Assembly (NCBI GenBank): GCA_016302185.1
Contig: JAEDOC010000071.1
Coordinates: forward strand, 1-10,445
Direction of reading: 5' to 3'
Length of the DNA stretch: 10,445 bases
DNA from: Clostridium sp.
Lineage (GTDB): Bacteria; Bacillota; Clostridia; Lachnospirales; Lachnospiraceae
Below, piece by piece: positions 1 to 5,933 of this stretch. The notes under the pieces were generated by a model. The model saw only the letters and a list, made by a program, of their open reading frames with translations. It made no database searches and had not been told where the DNA came from. A program made the translations under genes and the position numbers. The number at the start of each line of letters is the position of its first letter. Within the stretch, counting starts at the first letter, position 1.

Positions 1-172
1 CTTCTGTCTTTCCTGCCCGGATCTGTCTGTCTATCTCTTCAAACGCATTATCTTCCTTCGTTTCCTGTACTTCCTGCTCTGCCGCCGGTTCCTTCGAGGA
101 GCGCAGTACGGTCAGATCACAGCCAAATACGATCGCCAGGATGATTCCCGGGATGATCCATCTCTTTTTCAT
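1..172 (-). CDS. Membrane-anchored protein, N-terminal part only (runs off window edge)
   Basis: Fifty-seven codons are visible before the window ends. The start MKKRWIIPGIILAIVFGC has a short basic N-terminus followed by a hydrophobic stretch (about residues 5-17), so it is either a signal anchor or a lipoprotein signal with Cys18. The lipobox would be VFGC, with an unusual Phe at -2. The sequence then becomes acidic and Glu/Lys-rich (KEPAAEQEVQETKEDNAFEE), as in an extracytoplasmic linker. The ATG lies 11 bases after the stop codon of the upstream TPR membrane protein. Its GGAGGGGG ribosome binding site overlaps that stop codon, so translation is probably coupled and the gene belongs to the same operon. 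The family cannot be recognised from this fragment. The reading frame and start are seen directly; surface location is inferred. Confidence 0.75.
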   Translation of the reverse strand, partial: MKKRWIIPGIILAIVFGCDLTVLRSSKEPAAEQEVQETKEDNAFEEIDRQIRAGKTE

Positions 173-183
173 CTTCCCCCTCC

Positions 184-2295
184 TCATTTTTCTATCTCCT
201 CCTGCAGCGAACTCAGCAGCCTGCTGCAATGGTAATTGATGCCGTACCAGTCACTTCCGTGATCCTGCTCAGGAAGAAGGGCGAGCGCTTTTTTACATGC
301 TTCAATCCCCTTTTCATACTCTCCCAGCCGGTCATATTCCCGGGCCATGGCATACCAGATTGCAGGGATCCGATCATTCAGCGTTCCCGCCTTCCGATAA
401 GAATCAATCGCCTTCTCTCTGTACTCCCCGCCGGCATTGGTAGCAATGACGCCGCGCAGATACCACGCACTGGCAAGCTCCGGCTTTTCATCCAGAACGG
501 CTTCTATCTTTGCAAACGCCTCCTCCGGCTCAGACTTGCTCTTCGACCGATAGGCCAGATAGACGCTGTCCAGATAATTCCGGAAAAAAGGATTGGCGTC
601 GATGACGGCCTCTTCCTCCTCCGTCAGCTCCTGGTACACCTCGTACTGAAAGCCGGTATAGCTTGAATTATCATTAAGGGTAAGGAATTCCAGCAGCTCA
701 AACAGCCAGGTATCACAATTCTTCAGCTCATCCCCCTCACAGCCGGCAGTATAGGATGCCAGCCCTGACGTATACGTAAGGCATTCCTGTATCTTCTCCA
801 GCTTCAGTGCCGAAAGTGCCGCATAATACATCAGATAAGGCGAATCCTCCCGGCTCTCGCAGTAGGCTGTCGCCAGAGCATACGCCTCCTCCTGCCGGTC
901 GGTATGATCATAGCACTGTGCCAGCAGCTCACAGAGCTCCGCGTCCTCCTCCGGGTTTTTCAGCTCTTCCAGCAGCTTCGCTGCCTCTTCCTCCTGATAA
1001 ACCTTCAGAAGCTTTCGGGCGGTCTGCTTCGTGAGCACAATCCGCTCCTCCTCCGTCAGCTTCGTTTCTTTTTCATACAGCTCCTTCCAGCGCAGAATCG
1101 CCTTCGCCGTCCGCTCATAATGCTTTGCCTTGTCATAGGTCAGGCTGCTGCCGATCTCCGCCGCCGTATACTGCACCCTTCGGTTCTCCGGATATTCCTC
1201 CGAAAGAAGCAGGGCATCCTCCACCAGATCATCATCCGCGCCGCCCGCTCTTTTGAACTGCTCGAGCAGCACCAGAGCCTGACCGTCGGTCCGGAAGATT
1301 TCAAACCGGTCACAGACCTTCTCGATTGCTTTTCTTTCCTCCTCCGGGGCCTCCTTCAACGCACTGTCCATCTGTTCCAGGGCTTCTCTGGCGATTCCCG
1401 CCGCTCCGCCGAGATCCGCCGCCGCAAGACAGAAGCCGTATTCCACCAGAGCATCCTTCAGCTGCGCCTTCAAAAGCCCTGCCTCATTGCCCGTCAGCTG
1501 CGTCAGATTCTGGGAAAGGAACAGGAGAAGACAGAGAGCCAGAGAAACCAGGGACGGCAGAGAGCGTTTCCGGGAAACCGGAACCCCCTCCTCTGTAGTC
1601 GTCCCCGATTCCGGAACTTGCGCTGCGCCAGCCATCATCTTTTCTGCAAGCAGCAGCGACGCATTCAGAAGAACTGCCAGCAGAAAGGAGCTGACGGTCA
1701 GCATCAGATGACGCAGCAGTACCCCCGGCTCTTCCCACAGCCGCTGCAGCACCACCAGACCGAAGGGCACGGCAAGAAGCGATGCCCAGAGCAGCACCGT
1801 CATCGGAATTCCCAGATATATCCTGGCAAAAAACCGGCGGATCGGGTGCTGTAAGGGCACCTTCCGGCAGCGGCAAAGATAACAGAAGAATAGAATCCCC
1901 ATCACCAGAAGCAATGCCAGAAGCAGAATCCCGATGAGAATCCAAAAAAGTCCTTTTTTAACCACATAAACTGCAGCAAACACCGGAAGCAGCGTATCAC
2001 TGCCGTATATGGCAATCAGTCCTGCCAGGACACACGGGAACAGACCGGTGAGATACGCCAGCCTGTCCGTCTTTATTTCTGTCCCTGCCGGCTCCTTCCC
2101 AAACCGGATATCGACCGCCCGCAGGAAGCACAGCAGGCTGATGAAGGCCGCAGCCAGAAGGATGACCGGGGAACTCCACCTTGGCAGCGGTTTCTCGCTC
2201 TGCGCAGCCCATATCATCATCGCAAAATCCGGCAGCAGGCCCGCGCTTAAGCCGGCGGCAAACAGCCAGGCCAGAATGGATGGTTTCTTCTCCAT
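184..2295 (-). CDS. Multi-pass membrane protein with C-terminal TPR domain
   Basis: A 703-residue protein in two parts. The N-terminal 265 residues contain about seven hydrophobic segments (roughly 7-30, 42-61, 80-98, 114-139, 160-183, 195-217, 246-264). The remaining 430 residues are soluble, helical and acidic, with degenerate tetratricopeptide repeats. The clearest TPR lies near residues 645-680 (AIWYAMAREYDRLGEYEKGI). TPR arrays are protein-protein interaction scaffolds, so a membrane-bound docking role is likely; no enzymatic motif was seen. With an odd helix number the TPR tail would lie on the opposite side from the N-terminus, probably outside, but topology is uncertain. The start ATG follows a GGGAGG site about 10 bases upstream. 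The gene lies 82 bases after the lipoprotein gene, with a hairpin between them, and just before the partial third gene. Specific function is unknown. Confidence 0.85.
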   Translation of the reverse strand: MEKKPSILAWLFAAGLSAGLLPDFAMMIWAAQSEKPLPRWSSPVILLAAAFISLLCFLRAVDIRFGKEPAGTEIKTDRLAYLTGLFPCVLAGLIAIYGSDTLLPVFAAVYVVKKGLFWILIGILLLALLLVMGILFFCYLCRCRKVPLQHPIRRFFARIYLGIPMTVLLWASLLAVPFGLVVLQRLWEEPGVLLRHLMLTVSSFLLAVLLNASLLLAEKMMAGAAQVPESGTTTEEGVPVSRKRSLPSLVSLALCLLLFLSQNLTQLTGNEAGLLKAQLKDALVEYGFCLAAADLGGAAGIAREALEQMDSALKEAPEEERKAIEKVCDRFEIFRTDGQALVLLEQFKRAGGADDDLVEDALLLSEEYPENRRVQYTAAEIGSSLTYDKAKHYERTAKAILRWKELYEKETKLTEEERIVLTKQTARKLLKVYQEEEAAKLLEELKNPEEDAELCELLAQCYDHTDRQEEAYALATAYCESREDSPYLMYYAALSALKLEKIQECLTYTSGLASYTAGCEGDELKNCDTWLFELLEFLTLNDNSSYTGFQYEVYQELTEEEEAVIDANPFFRNYLDSVYLAYRSKSKSEPEEAFAKIEAVLDEKPELASAWYLRGVIATNAGGEYREKAIDSYRKAGTLNDRIPAIWYAMAREYDRLGEYEKGIEACKKALALLPEQDHGSDWYGINYHCSRLLSSLQEEIEK

Positions 2296-2322
2296 TTCTT
2301 TTATTCCTCCCTAATAAGAATA

Positions 2323-2351
2323 CTGCCGGAGCGTTATTTCTGCTCCGGCAG
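2323..2351 (-). terminator. Hairpin between lipoprotein and TPR genes (partial terminator or attenuator)
   Basis: A perfect 10-bp inverted repeat (CTGCCGGAGC / GCTCCGGCAG) encloses a 9-base loop. On the minus strand it is followed by the moderately T-rich TATTCTTATT and then directly by the ribosome binding site of the TPR gene. It begins 26 bases after the lipoprotein stop codon. The U tract is interrupted, so it may terminate only some transcripts and set a lower level for the downstream genes, or protect the 3' end of the lipoprotein mRNA. Confidence 0.65.
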
Positions 2352-2377
2352 CCTGTCTTCCATGCAGCTTCAGGAAG

Positions 2378-4060
2378 CTACTGATGATTTTTGCCGTCAT
2401 GATACGGAAAAGTATTCGTATAGCTGATGGAACCGTCCTCCTCATAAACCTTTTTCTCAAATTCATTCTCTCCGTAGATGTAGACTGCATCCACGTATTT
2501 ATTTCCATCCGTATCGTAGTAGTACATGGTGAACTCATTTTCTCCTGTCATCTCACCGCTCCGGCAGATGGAACCGTCACTCCCGTACTCCTCATAACTG
2601 GTGTATACCCCGTTTTCGTTGCGGATATAGGTCTTTTCCGGTATTCCATCGTTGTAAGAGGTCTGTCCCGCATCCTCTCCGTTTTCAAAATAGGAATATT
2701 CTCTGGTTACCTTTCCATTTTTATAATTGGTTTTTCCGCACAGCCAGCCGTCTTCGCTGTAGCTCTTTACATAGTCGATGCTCTCCGGATCCTCCGTGGT
2801 AAAGTCGCCGTAGCAGGTTACCGTTTCTACAAAACCGTTGTCATAGTAGGTATAGGCTTTTGCACCGATATCACCTTTACCGATACTGGGTACTAAATAG
2901 TCTTCTGTCTCCAGCATTCCCTCCTCATTGCAGGTAATGGTATACAGATGATCCCCTTTATCACTCTCTGCGACATGATACTCTGCACCGGAAAGGACAC
3001 CATTTTCATAGTGATACGTAATGGTATAATCCTTTGTCTCCGGAGAGTCGGTGTTCATAAATTCCTTGTTATAGGAATACTGAAACTCTGCCGGCAATCC
3101 ATCCTCCTGATAAGTCAGAGTGAACGCATAGATCTGTTCCAGGTCCTTGCCTTCTGCCTTCTGACCGTCCTTCGCCTCCCCTTCTGCCGTATGGGACTCA
3201 TCCAGTGTATAGGTGATCGTCCGACCGTCATCGGAAACCTCTGCTGTGTAGGTATCCATACTGTACTGCCCCAGCTGCAGGGAAACCGGCTTGTCCTTTT
3301 CATAATTCCAGGTGATGGTAATATCCTCATCCAGACGTCCGTCCGGCGCATAGAACCAGGTTTTCGCAGGATTGCCGTCCACCCGCTCCGTCAGCCAATA
3401 GCCCTGACCGTAACGATACACACTCTCATACTGGCCGGACAGGATATGATGAGACAGCTCCTGATAGCTGACTGATCCCGTAGATTCTTCTGCCTCATAA
3501 TCATATCCGTATTCATACACAGGATAATATCTTTCCTCTGGCTCTTCAGGTGTCTTCCCCGCATCCTGCTGCTCCCCGGCAGTCAGAATCGGCGTGATAT
3601 CCGAAGCGACCCCGGCTCCCCACTGACTGATTGGATTGCTGCATTCTGCCCACTCGTATCCATAGCTGTAAAGGGCATTTCCACCCGCATCCTTGGTAAG
3701 CTTCGAGACGGGATACACCTTTTTGCCGCTTATATACTCTTCTCCGCCGGCACTGTTCACATCACCGCTATAGTAGTTATTATAGTCATACTCCAGCTGC
3801 CGGTACACCTTCCCATTGGGATATTTCATCAGAACGGTTTCTCTTCCGCCGTCCTCATTAAAGGTAACCTCCGCATCACCGTAGAGGCCCCGCAGGGTTC
3901 CCCAGGTCCAGGTGATCTCCCCCTTTCCTGATTTCGAGCTTCCCGCTGCACCTCCAGCACCGCCCGAACCCGAGCCTGCGGATGTACCCGATCCGCCGCA
4001 CGCGGAGAGCAGAGAAAGTGTCACTGCCGCTGTCAAAAGGATTGCTGCTTTTCTTTTCAT
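2378..4060 (-). CDS. Tyr/Gly-rich surface lipoprotein with repeat-like strands
   Basis: A 560-residue predicted lipoprotein. The signal peptide MKRKAAILLTAAVTLSLLSAC ends in a lipobox LSAC with Cys21, followed by a flexible Gly/Ser linker (22-46). The rest is rich in Tyr, Gly, Asp and Asn, with recurring short units such as SYSEDG, TNYKNGKV, YSYFENGE and YGSDGS. These resemble the beta-strand units of YD-repeat or MORN/YwqK-like proteins. This is a pattern resemblance only; no family was confirmed. An in-frame GTG lies five codons upstream, but the GGAGG inside that extension is correctly spaced (7 bases) for the ATG at 4060, so ATG is chosen. It would be attached to the outer face of the membrane. 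It heads an operon with the TPR membrane protein and a third anchored protein, so the three may form one surface complex. Binding partner and function are unknown. Confidence 0.85.
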   Translation of the reverse strand: MKRKAAILLTAAVTLSLLSACGGSGTSAGSGSGGAGGAAGSSKSGKGEITWTWGTLRGLYGDAEVTFNEDGGRETVLMKYPNGKVYRQLEYDYNNYYSGDVNSAGGEEYISGKKVYPVSKLTKDAGGNALYSYGYEWAECSNPISQWGAGVASDITPILTAGEQQDAGKTPEEPEERYYPVYEYGYDYEAEESTGSVSYQELSHHILSGQYESVYRYGQGYWLTERVDGNPAKTWFYAPDGRLDEDITITWNYEKDKPVSLQLGQYSMDTYTAEVSDDGRTITYTLDESHTAEGEAKDGQKAEGKDLEQIYAFTLTYQEDGLPAEFQYSYNKEFMNTDSPETKDYTITYHYENGVLSGAEYHVAESDKGDHLYTITCNEEGMLETEDYLVPSIGKGDIGAKAYTYYDNGFVETVTCYGDFTTEDPESIDYVKSYSEDGWLCGKTNYKNGKVTREYSYFENGEDAGQTSYNDGIPEKTYIRNENGVYTSYEEYGSDGSICRSGEMTGENEFTMYYYDTDGNKYVDAVYIYGENEFEKKVYEEDGSISYTNTFPYHDGKNHQ

Positions 4061-4093
4061 TCTTCTTCCTCCCACAAAATCTATTTGGTGTTA

Positions 4094-4122
4094 ACTATAA
4101 AAGAAGAAAATCGAAAAAACAA
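4094..4122 (-). promoter_or_regulatory. Promoter of the lipoprotein operon
   Basis: On the minus strand, TTGTTT (4117-4122) and TATAGT (4094-4099) are separated by 17 bases, giving a start site about 25 bases before the ribosome binding site region of the lipoprotein gene. The 18-bp repeat at 4122-4139 abuts the -35 box, a position suited to a regulator. A second candidate is an extended -10 box, TGG-TATACT, at 4149-4157; transcription from it would pass through the repeat. Confidence 0.5.
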
Positions 4123-4139
4123 CAAGGTAAACTTTAACA
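4122..4139. repeat. 18-bp direct repeat, copy 1 (upstream of lipoprotein gene)
   Basis: The minus strand reads TGTTAAAGTTTACCTTGT. The identical 18 bases, in the same orientation, occur at 4996-5013 upstream of the HTH gene. The core GTTAAAGTTTAC fits the symmetric pattern GTnAAnnTTnAC, as expected for a dimeric DNA-binding protein. It abuts the -35 box of the lipoprotein promoter, so operator or activator function is inferred. Confidence 0.6.
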
Positions 4140-4179
4140 AAAAGAGGCAGTATACCATAAAATCAACGGCAAAGTATTG

Positions 4180-4821
4180 TTAATCACCCCGTAAAGCTTT
4201 AAAATATAAAAAACGATATGCCGGCTGTCTCTCCTGTACAAAATATTCGTCCAGCATTCGGTAACAGCGGTGAAACCATCTCTCCGCCTGTGAAAATTGC
4301 TTTGTATACTCCAGTGCATCCAGAAAATAACAATGCCGAAACCGATTAAAGGTGAAGCCCTTTGCGTTTTTCCGGAGAAAATATTCCTTTGACAACAGCT
4401 GTAATCTCAGACGTCGTTCCCGGTGAAGCATCGAGTCCTCCGCAAGCATCTTTCCGTCCAGATCCCGTTTATTCATCCAGCTCTGTATCAGCCAGCGGGT
4501 CTCCTCCTCGGTCAGCTCCAGTGCTTTCGCAAATGCCAGCGCTGTGGCATGGTTCACCGGATAATGCTGTCCGGTTCTCCAGTACCGGATCCGCAGTGTA
4601 TCCGAGGCCATCTGAGGCACCCGATGAAAGATTCTCTCGAAAAGCAGCTTATTCATATCTCCTTTCGTCAGGCCGTATGCAGCGCGTTTCTCCTCGTAAA
4701 TTGTCCTGAGCCTTGCCTGCTCCGGCCTTTCCTTACGACCAAGCTGCAGACATTCCTCTGCCAGGTACAGCATCTGATTGGTATATCGTTCCTCTTTTTC
4801 CCCGTTATCTTCCGTCAACAT
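4180..4821 (-). CDS. Putative helix-turn-helix regulator
   Basis: A 213-residue, strongly basic soluble protein with no membrane segment or signal peptide. Residues 50-118 (starting LTKGDMNKLLFERIFHR and including RIRYWRTGQHYPVNHATAL, then AFAKALELTEEETRWLIQ) look like an XRE-type helical bundle: a recognition-like helix followed by the typical acidic 'LELTEEE' stretch. The C-terminal half (140-213) is Arg- and aromatic-rich and helical, with no recognised motif. The ATG at 4821 is chosen because AGAGGAGA lies 7 bases upstream; an in-frame TTG ten codons earlier lacks such a site. It lies 119 bases upstream of the lipoprotein gene on the same strand, and an identical 18-bp element precedes both genes, so it may regulate itself and the lipoprotein operon. 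The DNA-binding assignment is inferred from sequence pattern only. Confidence 0.6.
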   Translation of the reverse strand: MLTEDNGEKEERYTNQMLYLAEECLQLGRKERPEQARLRTIYEEKRAAYGLTKGDMNKLLFERIFHRVPQMASDTLRIRYWRTGQHYPVNHATALAFAKALELTEEETRWLIQSWMNKRDLDGKMLAEDSMLHRERRLRLQLLSKEYFLRKNAKGFTFNRFRHCYFLDALEYTKQFSQAERWFHRCYRMLDEYFVQERQPAYRFLYFKALRGD

Positions 4822-4898
4822 AAAAAAATCTCCTCTTCCGAACAGGCACAATTGCAGCAGTTTGAGTAAATAACTACTCTTACTTCTGTATTCGCGCG

Positions 4899-4919
4899 TT
4901 TGTCGAAAAAGGGGACAAA
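4899..4919. repeat. Inverted repeat in the HTH gene leader
   Basis: TTTGTC and GACAAA form a perfect 6-bp inverted repeat with a 9-base spacer, about 80 bases upstream of the HTH start codon. It could be an operator for autoregulation or a small mRNA hairpin. No direct evidence separates these. Confidence 0.35.
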
Positions 4920-4948
4920 TCTTTTTTCTTACCCTTCATACCGCTGCT

Positions 4949-4978
4949 ATCGTTCCAGCGTAAAATATCTTATGTCAA
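4949..4978 (-). promoter_or_regulatory. Candidate promoter of the HTH gene
   Basis: A perfect -35 hexamer TTGACA lies at 4973-4978 on the minus strand. Eighteen bases downstream is a weak -10 (AACGAT) carrying a TGG extension. An alternative -10 (TAAGAT, 4967-4972) lies about 23 bases downstream of the 18-bp repeat, close to the spacing seen at the lipoprotein promoter. Either would give a leader of about 120-145 bases. Confidence 0.35.
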
Positions 4979-4995
4979 TTGAAGATGCAAAAACC

Positions 4996-5013
4996 ACAAG
5001 GTAAACTTTAACA
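4996..5013. repeat. 18-bp direct repeat, copy 2 (upstream of HTH gene)
   Basis: Identical over 18 bases, and in the same orientation, to 4122-4139. It lies 175 bases upstream of the HTH start codon and 17 bases upstream of the TTGACA box, a location suited to a regulator binding site. Confidence 0.6.
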
Positions 5014-5072
5014 TTTTACAAACTATTTCATTTTCTTAAGAATCCTGCTTTACTTCCCGAAAGACAGAAAAA

Positions 5073-5109
5073 GAAGCCCCAGCACAATTCAAGTCGTGCT
5101 ACGGGCTTC
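5073..5109 (-). terminator. Rho-independent terminator after the 72-aa gene
   Basis: On the minus strand, GAAGCCC pairs with GGGCTTC and AGCAC with GTGCT across a small internal mismatch, with a 10-base loop, followed by a TTTTTC tract. It ends transcripts coming from the 5249-5798 cluster and separates them from the HTH gene. Confidence 0.8.
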
Positions 5110-5248
5110 CTTTGAAAAACAAGATTCCTTTAACAATAAAACTTAATTTCATCTTCGACAAAGAACCGTTTCCATTCCGAACAGATTAAAAAGAACTGGG
5201 CCGAAACAAATTCCATCAGCTCATTCAACTCTTGACCAAAAATACACT

Positions 5249-5467
5249 TTATAACCGCTTACCGTAAATATACCAGGCAATCTCAGAAGCTGAATAGCCA
5301 TCAATCTGCAGCCATTTATAATCCGGAAGGATACATCTGGCAGAGTCAAACCCATCCTCAGTCGGACGTTCAAAATTAACAATCACCTTTTTCTGTCCAT
5401 CCTCCTCAATGATCTGGGAATGTACAATCTCTGTTTTGTCCGCAAGCGTCATATATGGATACATCAT
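5249..5467 (-). CDS. Small hypothetical protein, possibly C-terminally shortened
   Basis: A 72-residue soluble acidic protein starting with two Met codons (MMYPYMTLADKTEIVHSQII) and containing the segment VIVNFERPTEDGFDSARC. The ATG has a GGAGG site 9 bases upstream and overlaps the end of the preceding ligase-like frame by four bases (ATGA). From memory it resembles a family of short (about 90 aa) uncharacterised proteins of gut Clostridia sharing the 'MTLADxTEIVHS ... FERPTEDGFDSARC' pattern; this could not be verified. If so, the end (SEIAWYIYGKRL) looks abrupt and the protein may be truncated. No catalytic motif or membrane segment is seen. Function unknown. Confidence 0.6.
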   Translation of the reverse strand: MMYPYMTLADKTEIVHSQIIEEDGQKKVIVNFERPTEDGFDSARCILPDYKWLQIDGYSASEIAWYIYGKRL

Positions 5468-5718
5468 AATTTTCCGCCTCCATTTCTCATCCAGAATCCA
5501 TCTAATTTCAGATCATAGATCCACTCCGGATCATCAAACGCCTCTCTCTGCTGTGCAATCAGCATAGGGCTGGCTCCCCGGTTCAGTTTCATCTTCGGAA
5601 CCGGCTTTGGCATGGCTGCAATACTTCTTATATTTAATTTTGGCCTTGCTTTCCTTATCCAGCTGATAAAATGGATATCATTGTCCACTGTTGCCTTATA
5701 CATCCTAATCGGGAGCAA
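5464..5718 (-). pseudogene. Truncated fragment resembling ATP-dependent DNA ligase N-terminus
   Basis: An 84-codon frame. Residues 49-74 (ASPMLIAQQREAFDDPEW, then IYDLKLDG) resemble the start of the adenylation domain of ATP-dependent DNA ligases, where Lys in the KxDG motif becomes adenylated; here K71-L-D-G74. The full family motif is KxDGxR, but this copy reads KLDGFW, with Trp in place of Arg. The frame stops 10 residues later, whereas real enzymes continue for some 200 or more residues. It therefore lacks the rest of the nucleotidyltransferase domain and the OB fold and cannot be active. Residues 1-35 are of unknown origin. Only a weak start (TTG 5718, or ATG 5703) is available. The broken end runs straight into the ribosome binding site of the 72-aa gene. 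The ligase assignment rests on pattern memory. Confidence 0.45.
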
Positions 5719-5720
5719 TA

Positions 5721-5798
5721 CTAATCCTGCCCAACCTTATTTCTGCAATTCCAACAGATCCGAACTACCGGCCGGATCTTTCTCTCCGTTATTTCCAT
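5721..5798 (-). CDS. Mini-ORF (25 aa) with CxxC, possible remnant of a Cys-rich protein
   Basis: ATG at 5798 is preceded by AGGAGG with a 6-base gap, a near-ideal ribosome binding site. The frame encodes a 25-residue basic peptide starting MEITERKIRPVVRICWNC and ending RNKVGQD. The CWNCRNK motif resembles the first zinc-knuckle half of short 'cysteine-rich KTR' proteins (CxxCxNKTR), which are usually 50-60 residues and have a second CxxC. That second half is absent, so this is probably the start of a gene broken by a nonsense change or deletion. It lies just below the tsf terminator and upstream of the ligase fragment on the same strand. It could also be a genuine small peptide. Confidence 0.35.
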   Translation of the reverse strand: MEITERKIRPVVRICWNCRNKVGQD

Positions 5799-5841
5799 AA
5801 CCATCCTCCTGTTTTTCTATTATTCCTATGAACGCAAAAAA

Positions 5842-5897
5842 GACTCCGACCGCCCTGAAACCCTATCAAACATAGGATTACCAAGGCGTTCGGAGCC
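5842..5897 (-). terminator. Rho-independent terminator of rpsB-tsf
   Basis: On the minus strand, GGCTCCGA pairs with TCGGAGTC and, after one mismatch, CGCC pairs with GGCG. The long loop contains a further small hairpin (CCTAT/ATAGG). Six T residues (5836-5841) follow. It lies 37 bases beyond the tsf stop codon. Confidence 0.9.
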
Positions 5898-5933
5898 TTT
5901 CTGATTCAATACTTAAAAATCCTGTTTATGGAA

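Larger units (their letters stand above)
4822..5248. other. Intergenic region upstream of the HTH gene
   Basis: No convincing gene is seen on either strand in these 427 bases. The region contains the presumed HTH promoter, a leader of more than 100 bases with small inverted repeats (4864-4879, 4899-4919), the second copy of the 18-bp repeat, and a minus-strand terminator (5073-5109). Between the terminator and the 72-aa gene is an open minus-strand frame without a ribosome binding site (about 5130-5255) that may be a coding remnant. Confidence 0.6.

Noticed and set aside
904..1854. Long plus-strand open frame (316 codons) opposite the TPR protein gene
   Set aside because: No ribosome binding site, and a Gln/Leu/Arg-rich composition typical of the antisense of a Glu/Ala/Leu-rich coding region. 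The minus-strand gene has proper membrane helices and TPR repeats.
2384..3475. Plus-strand open frames of 170 and 175 codons opposite the lipoprotein gene
   Set aside because: They mirror the Tyr/Asp/Gly-rich codons of the real gene as Ile/Val-rich sequence and lack start signals.
4423..4869. Plus-strand frame of 148 codons opposite the HTH gene
   Set aside because: No start signal; the minus-strand frame has a well-placed ribosome binding site and a coherent protein.
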